The position numbers and the translations under genes are program-made. The notes under the pieces were generated by a model. It did not search any database. It was not told the origin of the DNA and saw nothing but the letters and a program-made list of their open reading frames with translations. A DNA stretch of 5,272 nucleotides, from contig JAJYBT010000276.1 of assembly GCA_021778875.1 (NCBI GenBank), positions 1 through 5,272 on the forward strand, read 5' to 3'. Position 1 is the first letter of the stretch. Every line of letters begins with the position of its first letter. The DNA is from Acidobacteriota bacterium (GTDB taxonomy: Bacteria; Acidobacteriota; Terriglobia; Terriglobales; Acidobacteriaceae). This document shows positions 1 through 5,272 of the stretch, piece after piece.

Positions 1-435
1 TGTACTGCTGCCGGATTGGACGCTTTTTTGCGTCCTCAGGTTGACTCCATCTTTTTGATCCGGCGGCGATTGCTGTTCAGGTCAGGCTATGTCGATCGTG
101 CTTCCGAAAGAACACACCGTATTTCAATCATTGCGTTATGAATCCACACCTGCATTCGCCTGACCGTGCAGAATCCACATCATCTCGGCTCACACTACGT
201 CACATGTACCACTTTGGATATTGCCCAAAAGTTGCAGCGAATCCTTGCGATTCCCCCAATGCAGCTCATCCTCCCCATATTCCAACTGATTCCAGGAGAA
301 GGAGATAGCGGTTTATTCCGATTGCCCGCTCTGGAGCGCCGCTTTCAGCCCCATTTCTAAGGAGCGACAATCGGCAAAGGTACAAAGATGCACCCACCAC
401 CGCCTTGAATGCAAGCAAATTGCAACAATTCTCTG
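1..435. other. Gene-free left end, lower GC than the rest
   Basis: I find no supportable gene here. The stretch is visibly richer in A and T than the coding regions to its right. The only sizeable open frame on the plus strand (166-360, GTG start, 64 codons) has no ribosome binding site, mixed third positions and no recognisable domain. A purine-rich AGGAGAAGGAG at 294-304 looks like a ribosome binding site but no start codon follows at a useful distance. A 9-base direct repeat, GAATCCACA, occurs at 140-148 and 171-179. The region lies downstream of the minus-strand gene cluster, so it should contain the 3' end of that transcript, but I see no hairpin followed by a clear T-run. It may also hold the promoter or 3' end of a gene to the left of the window. 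Confidence 0.6.
6..68. repeat. Nested inverted repeat, possible structured RNA or terminator remnant
   Basis: Bases 6-16 (TGCTGCCGGAT) can pair with 58-68 (ATCCGGCGGCG) as 11 consecutive pairs, two of them G-U. Inside lies a perfect 6-pair hairpin, GGACGC (18-23) with GCGTCC (30-35), closing a loop of six T (24-29). The two stems abut at 16-18, so they could stack. Bases 36-56 would remain unpaired and end in a run of five T (52-56). The inner hairpin alone is not followed by a T-run on either strand, so it is not a classic intrinsic terminator. It could be the 3' structure of a gene left of the window, or chance. Confidence 0.35.
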
Positions 436-469
436 TTACCGGCCGTTCCCGGGCCTGCTCCCGGGTAAC
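435..469 (-). other. Inverted repeat across the ABC ATPase stop codon
   Basis: On the minus strand, GTTACC (469-464) pairs with GGTAAC (440-435), and two further G-C pairs form if one C is bulged. Two copies of the self-complementary CCCGGG (460-465 and 448-453), separated by six bases, offer a competing hairpin. The repeat contains the gene's last codons and its TAA stop. No T-run follows on the minus strand, so it is at best a 3'-end stabilising structure or part of a Rho-dependent end; it may also be a by-product of GC-rich sequence. Confidence 0.25.
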
Positions 470-1302
470 TCATAGGCGTCCAGCGTAAGGAATTGCTGGA
501 TGTTCGGATCCGCGGATGCCAGAAATCCCGCCAGCGAGCCAAAGTACGCAGCCCGTCCCTGGTGCAGAAACAGGACCACGTCCGCCAGCCGCTCGGCAAA
601 CCGCATATCGTGCGTGACCACGATGCTGGTAAAGCCCATCTGCCGCTTCAGCCGCTGAATCAGGTCGCCCAGCCGCCGTGCAATCAGCGGATCCACCATG
701 GTGGTCGGCTCGTCGTAGAGCACCACATCCGGCTGTGCTGCCAGTGCCCGGGCAATCGCCACCGCCCGGCGGCGCCCGGTGGAAAGGCTCGCAGGCAGCG
801 AGTCCATCACGTCCTCGGCGCCCACCATCTGGACCAGCCGCTCCACAATCTGCTGCACCTGGTCCTCGTCCAGCCCTCCGCGCTCGCGCAGCGGAAACGC
901 CACATTCTCCCGCACCGTCAGGGAGTCGAACAGCGCCCCGTTCTGGAAGACCATGGTGATCCGCTTGCGGACCTCCTGCATCCCCTCTTCCCCAAGCTCG
1001 GTAATCTCCTGTCCGTCCACCCGGATTGAGCCCGAGTCGGCCCGCAGAAAACCCATCAGGACGCGCAGCGCCACCGACTTCCCCACGCCGCTGCGGCCCA
1101 GGATGCACAGCGTCTGGCCCCGCTCCACACAGAAGCTCACGTCCTCCAGAACCTTGTGCTCGGCAAAAGCGATATACACATGGTCAAACGCGATCATGGG
1201 CTCCCGTGCGCGTTCCGCCGCCTCGGCGTCCGGCGAAGCACTCTCTCTGCCGGCCCCGGGCAGCATCGCAGACACCACGGATTGGTCATCAGGCTCTGGC
1301 AT
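436..1302 (-). CDS. MlaF-like ABC transporter ATP-binding protein
   Basis: This is a single-domain ABC ATPase of 288 residues. It resembles MlaF/Ttg2A, the cytoplasmic ATPase of MCE-type importers that move phospholipids or other lipids across the envelope. Visible motifs are Walker A GRSGVGKS (69-76), Q-loop MVFQNGALFDSLTVRENVAFPL beginning near residue 117 (Q120), Walker B VVLYDE (193-198) and the H-switch histidine 231 in VVTHD. The phrase 'FQ.GALFDSLTVRENV' is typical of the MlaF branch. The signature reads LSTGR (173-177) instead of LSGGM/Q; the second glycine is kept. The D-loop region reads TTMVDP. ABC homology begins at about residue 36 (MIAFDHV), so the first 35 residues, rich in Glu, Ala and Ser, are either a real extension or an upstream miscall. 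ATG at 1197 has GGGAG only 3 bases away, and ATG at 1302 has no good ribosome binding site. No MlaE-like permease or MlaD-like MCE protein is beside it. It follows mobA after 74 bases and ends the cluster. The ABC family is certain; the lipid substrate is inference. Confidence 0.9.
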   Translation of the reverse strand: MPEPDDQSVVSAMLPGAGRESASPDAEAAERAREPMIAFDHVYIAFAEHKVLEDVSFCVERGQTLCILGRSGVGKSVALRVLMGFLRADSGSIRVDGQEITELGEEGMQEVRKRITMVFQNGALFDSLTVRENVAFPLRERGGLDEDQVQQIVERLVQMVGAEDVMDSLPASLSTGRRRAVAIARALAAQPDVVLYDEPTTMVDPLIARRLGDLIQRLKRQMGFTSIVVTHDMRFAERLADVVLFLHQGRAAYFGSLAGFLASADPNIQQFLTLDAYELPGSRPGNGR

Positions 1303-1376
1303 CGTCTTGTGTTCAGCTTACGCGATGTCGGCCCCTGACCCGAGCCAAACTGGAACCGACGGCTGCTCCGGGCGAC

Positions 1377-2042
1377 TCACCCTCGCCGGCTGTGCTGCAA
1401 CGACTGCGCCCGTGCCAGGTCTTCCGGCGTGTTGGCATTCCAGAACCAGAAGACCGGCTGCAACCCCTCCGGATGCGCAACACGCCCGCACTGCACCAGC
1501 CGCTCCACCGACGGAATGACCAGCGGCTGGCTCAACTCCTCCGCCGCCCTGTGAAAGGCCGCAAAGCAGCCTCCCCGGCCCGCCTCCAGCTCCGCCTTCA
1601 ATACCGGCAGCGCGCGCCGGTCCACCACTGCCGGAAAAGTCTGCGCAAACCCGTTCAGCGAGACAAGCGTAACGGCCGCACCGGTCACGCGCGCATCTTC
1701 CACGAGGCAAGCGATAAGAGAGGCTGGCATCAGCGGCAAATCCACCGGCAGAAACACCCCGAGCGACGTCCGCAAATCCTCCATTGCCGCGCAGATACCC
1801 CCCAGCGGCCCCTCGTCCAGAGCGCGGTCCGGCACCACCGGTGCAAACTCCTCCAGAGAAGAGCGCGCTCCGGCTATGCGTGTCTCCAGACCGGCCTCGC
1901 GCAGGGTTCGTACCGCGCGGGCCACCAGCGGCTCCCCGGCAAAGCGAACCAGCGCCTTGTCCGTGCCCATGCGGCTGGATTGCCCCCCGGCAAGCACAAA
2001 CCCGGCCGCATCCCAGGCCGGATCCTGCGCTTCCCTGCTCAA
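1377..2042 (-). CDS. mobA: Molybdenum cofactor guanylyltransferase (MobA-like)
   Basis: MobA transfers GMP from GTP to molybdopterin-bound molybdenum, making the guanine dinucleotide cofactor used by DMSO-reductase-family enzymes in the cytoplasm. The 221 residues show the nucleotidyltransferase start motif LAGGQSSRMGTDKAL (17-31), GPLGGI (78-83), a metal-binding aspartate in PVDLPLM (D101) and the C-terminal NTPEDL (204-209) common to MobA proteins. E. coli MobA is a little shorter (about 194). The start is TTG: a strong GGAGGAG lies at 2057-2051, 8 bases upstream, and later ATG codons would cut into the LAGG motif. The TTG overlaps the TGA stop of the peptidase gene by 4 bases (TTGA), which suggests translational coupling. 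The central 'GFAQTFPAVV' stretch is a little unlike the QPL(C/F) found in classic MobA. Related sugar-1-phosphate or MocA-type cytidylyltransferases are alternatives, but the RMGxDK and NTPEDL motifs favour MobA. No other Mo-cofactor gene is in the window. Confidence 0.88.
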   Translation of the reverse strand: MSREAQDPAWDAAGFVLAGGQSSRMGTDKALVRFAGEPLVARAVRTLREAGLETRIAGARSSLEEFAPVVPDRALDEGPLGGICAAMEDLRTSLGVFLPVDLPLMPASLIACLVEDARVTGAAVTLVSLNGFAQTFPAVVDRRALPVLKAELEAGRGGCFAAFHRAAEELSQPLVIPSVERLVQCGRVAHPEGLQPVFWFWNANTPEDLARAQSLQHSRRG

Positions 2043-3409
2043 CGGCCCGCCTCCTCCAAAAAACGAATCAGCGAGCGGATGCCCAGCTCAAAGTTCGTCA
2101 GGTTGAACTTCTCATTGGGAGCGTGCAGGTTATCGTCCGGCAGACCAAAGCCCATCATCACGCTCGGCACGCCCAGGTGCCGCGCAAAGTCGCCCACAAT
2201 CGGAATCGACCCGCCCGAGCGGATGAACACCGTGTCCTTGCCCCAGACCTCGTGGAGTGCGTGTGTTGCCGCCTGGATATACGGATTGTCCACCGGCACC
2301 AGGCAGGCGTCGCCGGAGTGAATCAGCCGCACCTCCACCTCCACGCCCTGCGGAACAATCTGCTCCACGTAGCTCTTGTACTGCGCAAACGCCTTCGCCG
2401 GGGTCATATCCGGCACCAGCCGCATGGACACCTTCGCCATCGCCCGCGCCGGAATCACCGTCTTGGCGCCCGCGCCGATGAACCCGCCCGGCATGCCATG
2501 CACATCCAGCGTCGGCCTGGCCCACGTGCGCTCCAGCACGCTGAACCCCGGCTCGCCCACCAGAGTGCGCGAGCCAACCTCGGTCGCCCGGTAGTGCTCT
2601 TCATCAAACGGCAAGCTCCGCCATGCCGCCAGTTCCGCCTCGCTCGGCGGCACCACGTCGTCATAGATGCCGGGGATAAGGATGTGCCCGTTCTCATCCT
2701 TCAACCGCGCCACGATCTGCGCCAGCGCCACAAAGGGATTGGGGGCCGCGCCGCCGTACATGCCGGAGTGCAGGTCGGTCTTTGCTCCGCGCACCTCAAT
2801 CTCGGTGTAGATCATGCCCCGCAGCCCCACGCACAGCGTCGGCAGCCCGGGAGCAAACAGCTCCGTATCCGAAACCAGCGCAAAATCCGCCTTCAGCTCC
2901 GGAGGCTTTGAGGCCACAAAATCCGCAATGCCCTCGCCGCCCACCTCTTCCTCGCCCTCCAGCAGCACGCGCACATTCAGCGGCAGCCGGCCATCGGCCG
3001 CCAGCAGAGATTCCAGCGCTTTGACCTGCGCCCACACCTGCCCCTTGTCGTCCACCGCGCCGCGGGCGTAAAGATTGCCGTCGCGCTCCTGCGGCTCAAA
3101 CGGCGGCGATACCCACTCATCCAGCGGGTCCGGCGGCTGCACGTCATAGTGTCCATAGACCAGCACCGTCGGTTTGCCTGCCGCGTGCAGCCAGTCGGCA
3201 TACACCAGCGGATGCCCGCCCGTCTCAATCAGTCGCACGTTCTCCATGCCGATGCGGTGCAGTTCCCGTGCCACCATATCCGCCGCGCGGCGGCAGTCCT
3301 CCGCGTGCTCCGGCAGCGTGGAAACAGACGGAATCCTCAGCAGGTCCTTCAGTTCGTTCAAAAATCGCGGGTGATTCTGCCGCGCAAACTCAACTGCGGA
3401 TGAAGACAT
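2039..3409 (-). CDS. M20-family metallopeptidase, CNDP-like dipeptidase
   Basis: This is a cytosolic two-metal (usually zinc or manganese) exopeptidase of the M20 family, 456 residues, near the usual length. All catalytic elements are present. GHYDVQP carries metal ligand H87 and the supporting D89. RGAVDDKG carries bridging D120. EGEEEVGG carries the probable general base E154 and metal ligand E155. SDTE carries ligand D181. NLHAPNEKF carries ligand H429. DLHSGMYGG (212-220, H214) matches the substrate-binding histidine of the lid/dimerisation domain in cytosolic non-specific dipeptidases, which separates it from DapE or ArgE. Hydrolysis of dipeptides is therefore the likely reaction; exact substrate specificity cannot be read. 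There is no signal peptide. The ATG at 3409 has AGGGGA 5 bases upstream (3420-3415). The gene ends in TGA overlapping the mobA TTG start. It lies 70 bases after the rhodanese gene on the same strand. Confidence 0.95.
   Translation of the reverse strand: MSSSAVEFARQNHPRFLNELKDLLRIPSVSTLPEHAEDCRRAADMVARELHRIGMENVRLIETGGHPLVYADWLHAAGKPTVLVYGHYDVQPPDPLDEWVSPPFEPQERDGNLYARGAVDDKGQVWAQVKALESLLAADGRLPLNVRVLLEGEEEVGGEGIADFVASKPPELKADFALVSDTELFAPGLPTLCVGLRGMIYTEIEVRGAKTDLHSGMYGGAAPNPFVALAQIVARLKDENGHILIPGIYDDVVPPSEAELAAWRSLPFDEEHYRATEVGSRTLVGEPGFSVLERTWARPTLDVHGMPGGFIGAGAKTVIPARAMAKVSMRLVPDMTPAKAFAQYKSYVEQIVPQGVEVEVRLIHSGDACLVPVDNPYIQAATHALHEVWGKDTVFIRSGGSIPIVGDFARHLGVPSVMMGFGLPDDNLHAPNEKFNLTNFELGIRSLIRFLEEAGR
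2051..2057 (-). promoter_or_regulatory. Ribosome binding site that fixes the mobA TTG start
   Basis: On the minus strand GGAGGAG lies inside the last codons of the peptidase gene, 8 bases before the TTG at 2042-2040. It is the strongest Shine-Dalgarno match in the window and is the main reason to accept a TTG start for mobA. Confidence 0.75.
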
Positions 3410-3414
3410 AACGT

Positions 3415-3423
3415 TCCCCTCTC
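3415..3423 (-). promoter_or_regulatory. Ribosome binding site of the M20 peptidase gene
   Basis: On the minus strand GAGAGGGGA ends 5 bases before the ATG at 3409. It supports this start; the residues after it (MSSSAVEFARQNHPRF) are a normal N-terminus for the family. Confidence 0.65.
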
Positions 3424-3440
3424 AAAAACCAACAGAGGAG

Positions 3441-3446
3441 AGTATA
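3441..3446 (-). promoter_or_regulatory. Possible -10 element before the M20 peptidase gene
   Basis: On the minus strand TATACT matches the sigma-70 -10 consensus at five of six bases, and would start transcription about 25 bases before the peptidase ATG, leaving room for its ribosome binding site. No -35 hexamer is visible at 16-18 bases upstream (TGCGGG at a 17-base spacing). The peptidase gene may thus have its own promoter rather than depend only on read-through from the rhodanese gene. Confidence 0.3.
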
Positions 3447-3479
3447 GGCCGGAAGCCCTCCAGCCCGCAGGGCGCCAGC

Positions 3480-3803
3480 CTAATAGCGCGCCACGTCCGG
3501 GTCCACCTGCCGCGACCAGGCATCAATGCCCCCGCGCAGCGACTGCACCTGCTCGAACCCCTGGTTGCGCAGCCACACCGTCACGCTCATCGACCGCAGG
3601 CCCAGGTGGCAAAGCACCACCAGGTGCTCCTCCGGGTCCAGTTCCATGTGCGCGCGCGACGGCACATCGCCCATCGGCATCAGCACGCTGCCGTCAATCC
3701 GGGCGGCCTGGAACTCCCACGGCTCCCGCACGTCAAGGATCCGAGCCTTTCTGTCCCGGACCAGATCAGCGGCTTCAGTTGGGGAAATCTCGTATTCGAG
3801 CAT
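3480..3803 (-). CDS. Single-domain rhodanese (sulfurtransferase)
   Basis: A 107-residue stand-alone rhodanese, which carries sulfur as a cysteine persulfide and passes it to an acceptor such as cyanide, thioredoxin or a sulfur-carrier pathway. It shows the DVREPWEF motif (24-31), the active-site loop CHLGLRS with catalytic C65, and the closing GGIDAWS (91-97). The CH.G.RS loop and the ending 'GGIDAWSRQVDPDVARY' resemble the rhodanese domain fused to MoeB/ThiF-type enzymes (MoeZ, MOCS3) more than GlpE, which hints at sulfur delivery to thiamine or molybdopterin synthesis; this is inference. There is no signal peptide, so it should be cytoplasmic. The open frame runs on to 4070, but that extra part is the antisense of the ABC-F gene and has no rhodanese homology; the domain begins MLEYEISPTEAADL at 3803. 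The ribosome binding site there is weak (GAAAG). An ATG at 3881 is a less likely alternative because it would overlap the ABC-F start. Confidence 0.9.
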   Translation of the reverse strand: MLEYEISPTEAADLVRDRKARILDVREPWEFQAARIDGSVLMPMGDVPSRAHMELDPEEHLVVLCHLGLRSMSVTVWLRNQGFEQVQSLRGGIDAWSRQVDPDVARY

Positions 3804-3870
3804 ACTTTCAGTGTACCGGCGCGCATGGGTACTCGCATCCGCACCCCGCTCGCCTTTAGTCTTATAAGAG
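3804..3870. promoter_or_regulatory. Divergent intergenic region between rhodanese and ABC-F genes
   Basis: These 67 bases separate two outward-facing genes and should carry both promoters. The palindrome CTTATAAG at 3861-3868 gives a TATAAG -10-like element on either strand. For the minus strand, TTGAGT at 3887-3882 lies 15 bases upstream of TATAAG (3866-3861); this is a fair -35 at a short spacing, and would give the rhodanese a leader of about 50 bases. For the plus strand the same palindrome lies so close to the ABC-F ATG that transcription would begin at or next to the start codon. No operator for a known regulator is recognisable. Confidence 0.35.
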
Positions 3871-5272
3871 ATGCCTCCCATACTCAACGCCCAGTCGATC
3901 TCGAAGACCTTCGGCGCCACACCCCTGTTTCGCGGAATCTCCATGACCGTCGACGACGGCGCGCGCATCGGCCTCATCGGTCCCAACGGCGCGGGCAAGT
4001 CGACCCTCCTCGCCGTCCTTGCCGGGCAGGTCGAGCCGGACACCGGCGAGATGGCCGTGCGCAAACGCACCCGGGCGGCCTATGTTCCGCAGGATTCACG
4101 CTTCACCCCCGGCCTCAACGTCCGGCAGGTCCTCGAACAGGCTCTCAGCGCCGGCCATGTCCTCGAATCCGAGCACGAGGGCCGCCTTCGCGAGCTCGCC
4201 GGCCGCGCCGGTTTCGCCAGCCTCGACGCCGAGGCTGCCTCGCTCTCCGGCGGCTGGCGCAAGCGCCTCGCCATCGTGGAAGCCCTTGCCGGCGAGCCGG
4301 ATGTCCTGCTCCTCGACGAGCCTACCAACCACCTCGACCTTGCCGGCATCGAGTGGCTGGAGGAGCTGCTCTCCACCTCGTCCTTCGCCGCCGTCACCGT
4401 CAGCCACGACCGCTACTTCCTTGAGGCCACCTCCAGCGAAATCATCGAATTGAATCGCGTTTACGCCGAGGGCCTGCTGCGCGTCAAAGGCAACTTCAGC
4501 CGCTTTCTTGAAGAGCGCCAGGCCTACCTCGAATCCCAGAGCCGCCAGCAGGAGAGCCTGCGCAACCGCGTGCGCACTGAGATTGAATGGCTCCGCCGCG
4601 GTCCCAAGGCCCGCACCACCAAGTCCAAGGCCCGCATCGACGCCGCCAACGCTATGATCGGCCAGCTGGCCCAGATGGATGCCCGCACCGCCTCCAGCAC
4701 CGCCGGCATCGACTTTGCCGCCAGCGAGCGCAAGACCAAGCGGCTGGTGGAGTTCCAGGACGTCGCCTGCGACGTCGGCGGCCGCCGCCTCTTCTCCGGG
4801 CTGAATTTCATCCTCACCGCGGGCATGAAGGTCGGCCTCGTCGGCCCCAACGGCAGTGGCAAAACCACACTTCTGCGCCTGCTGCGCGGCGAGCTGGAGC
4901 CAGCCGAAGGCCAGCTTCGCCGTGCCGAAGCCCTTCGCCTCGTCTACTTCAGCCAGAACCGCGAGCTGGACGAGAACCTCACCCTGCGTCGCGCCCTTGC
5001 TCCCGAGGGCGATGCCGTCATCCATCAGGGCCGCACCGTGCACGTCGCCAGCTGGGCATCGCGGTTCCTCTTCACCGGCGAGCAGCTCAACCAGCCCGTC
5101 CGCAACCTCAGCGGCGGCGAGCGCGCCCGCGTGCTCATTGCAAAGCTCATGCTGGAACCGGCGGACATACTGCTCCTCGACGAGCCCACCAACGATCTCG
5201 ATATCCCCGCGCTCGAGATCCTCGAAGAGAACCTGCTTGAGTTTCCCGGCGCCCTTGTTCTCGTCACCCACG
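3871..5272 (+). CDS. uup: Uup-like ABC-F ATPase, 3' end beyond the window
   Basis: This is a soluble protein with two ABC domains and no membrane segment, of the ABC-F family, whose members act on ribosomes; Uup itself has been linked to precise transposon excision and ribosome assembly in E. coli. The 467 visible codons show Walker A GPNGAGKST (37-45), signature LSGGW (125-129), Walker B LLLDEPTNHLD (146-156) and H-switch VSHDRYFL (177-184). Next comes a charged linker with the Uup-type EWLRRGPKARTTKSKAR (239-255), then the second domain with Walker A GPNGSGKTT (325-333), LSGGE (413-417) and LLLDEPTNDLD (434-444). The window ends at the second H-switch histidine (LVLVTH), so the rest, including any C-terminal coiled-coil domain, is missing. 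The ATG at 3871 is the first possible start because an in-frame TAA lies at 3865-3867; the ATG at 3943 would remove the first strand. No spaced ribosome binding site is present. A long open frame on the opposite strand (4096-5271) is a GC-driven shadow. Confidence 0.95.
   Translation, partial: MPPILNAQSISKTFGATPLFRGISMTVDDGARIGLIGPNGAGKSTLLAVLAGQVEPDTGEMAVRKRTRAAYVPQDSRFTPGLNVRQVLEQALSAGHVLESEHEGRLRELAGRAGFASLDAEAASLSGGWRKRLAIVEALAGEPDVLLLDEPTNHLDLAGIEWLEELLSTSSFAAVTVSHDRYFLEATSSEIIELNRVYAEGLLRVKGNFSRFLEERQAYLESQSRQQESLRNRVRTEIEWLRRGPKARTTKSKARIDAANAMIGQLAQMDARTASSTAGIDFAASERKTKRLVEFQDVACDVGGRRLFSGLNFILTAGMKVGLVGPNGSGKTTLLRLLRGELEPAEGQLRRAEALRLVYFSQNRELDENLTLRRALAPEGDAVIHQGRTVHVASWASRFLFTGEQLNQPVRNLSGGERARVLIAKLMLEPADILLLDEPTNDLDIPALEILEENLLEFPGALVLVTH

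Noticed and set aside
294..304. Strong Shine-Dalgarno-like AGGAGAAGGAG
   Set aside because: No ATG, GTG or TTG at a useful distance downstream, so it does not mark a gene.
166..360. 64-codon plus-strand frame with GTG start
   Set aside because: No ribosome binding site, no codon bias like the neighbours and no recognisable domain.
388..408. Very short ATG frame after AAAGG
   Set aside because: Only six codons, four of them proline; no leader-peptide context such as a downstream gene or attenuator on that strand.
418..430. AATTG/CAATT hairpin after the ABC ATPase gene as a terminator
   Set aside because: A five-pair AT-rich stem with no T-run is too weak.
1303..1376. Possible promoter between mobA and the ABC ATPase gene
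   Set aside because: I found no convincing -10/-35 pair on the minus strand; the gap alone does not prove a separate transcript.
1026..2321. 431-codon plus-strand frame over mobA and the peptidase gene
   Set aside because: It is antisense to two well-supported genes; the translation is Arg/Pro/Ala-rich with no domain.
3455..3473. GCCCT/AGGGC inverted repeat after the rhodanese gene as a terminator
   Set aside because: Only five pairs, a nine-base loop and no T-run after it on the minus strand.
3804..4070. N-terminal extension of the rhodanese frame
   Set aside because: It is the reverse strand of the ABC-F N-terminus and has no homology to rhodaneses; the domain is complete from 3803.

Overview
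The window looks like a GC-rich bacterial chromosome segment with ordinary housekeeping-type genes. The closest match I recall is Acidobacteriota (Acidobacteriaceae-like). This rests on the high GC of the coding parts, the N-terminus of the ABC-F protein (MPPILNAQSISKTFG) and the unusual LSTG-type signature of the MlaF-like ATPase. It is recollection of family sequences, not a database result. I see no insertion sequence, phage gene, CRISPR array, tRNA or rRNA.

Layout: bases 1-435 hold no gene I can support. They are less GC-rich than the rest and contain a nested inverted repeat (6-68). Four genes follow, all on the minus strand, so they read from right to left: a stand-alone rhodanese (3803-3480), an M20-family metallo-dipeptidase (3409-2039), a MobA-like molybdenum cofactor guanylyltransferase (2042-1377, TTG start, overlapping the peptidase stop by 4 bases) and an MlaF-like ABC transporter ATPase (1302-436). 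On the plus strand, starting at 3871 and running off the right edge, is a Uup-like ABC-F ATPase. Its 467 visible codons reach the second H-switch histidine.

How the genes fit together: the peptidase and mobA are almost certainly co-transcribed and probably translationally coupled, with a strong Shine-Dalgarno sequence for mobA inside the peptidase 3' end. The rhodanese (70-base gap) and the ABC ATPase (74-base gap) may belong to the same transcription unit, but each gap could hold a promoter. The products do not form one obvious pathway: sulfur transfer, peptide hydrolysis, Mo-cofactor nucleotide attachment and (by family) lipid transport. A sulfur/Mo-cofactor link between rhodanese and MobA is possible but unproven. 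The ABC-F gene is divergent from the rhodanese across a 67-base gap containing a palindromic TATA-like element directly against its ATG.

I did not find a convincing new biological system. The points most worth a second look are the variant signature of the orphan MlaF-like ATPase, the TTG/TGA coupling at mobA, the possibly leaderless start of the ABC-F gene and the structured left end.
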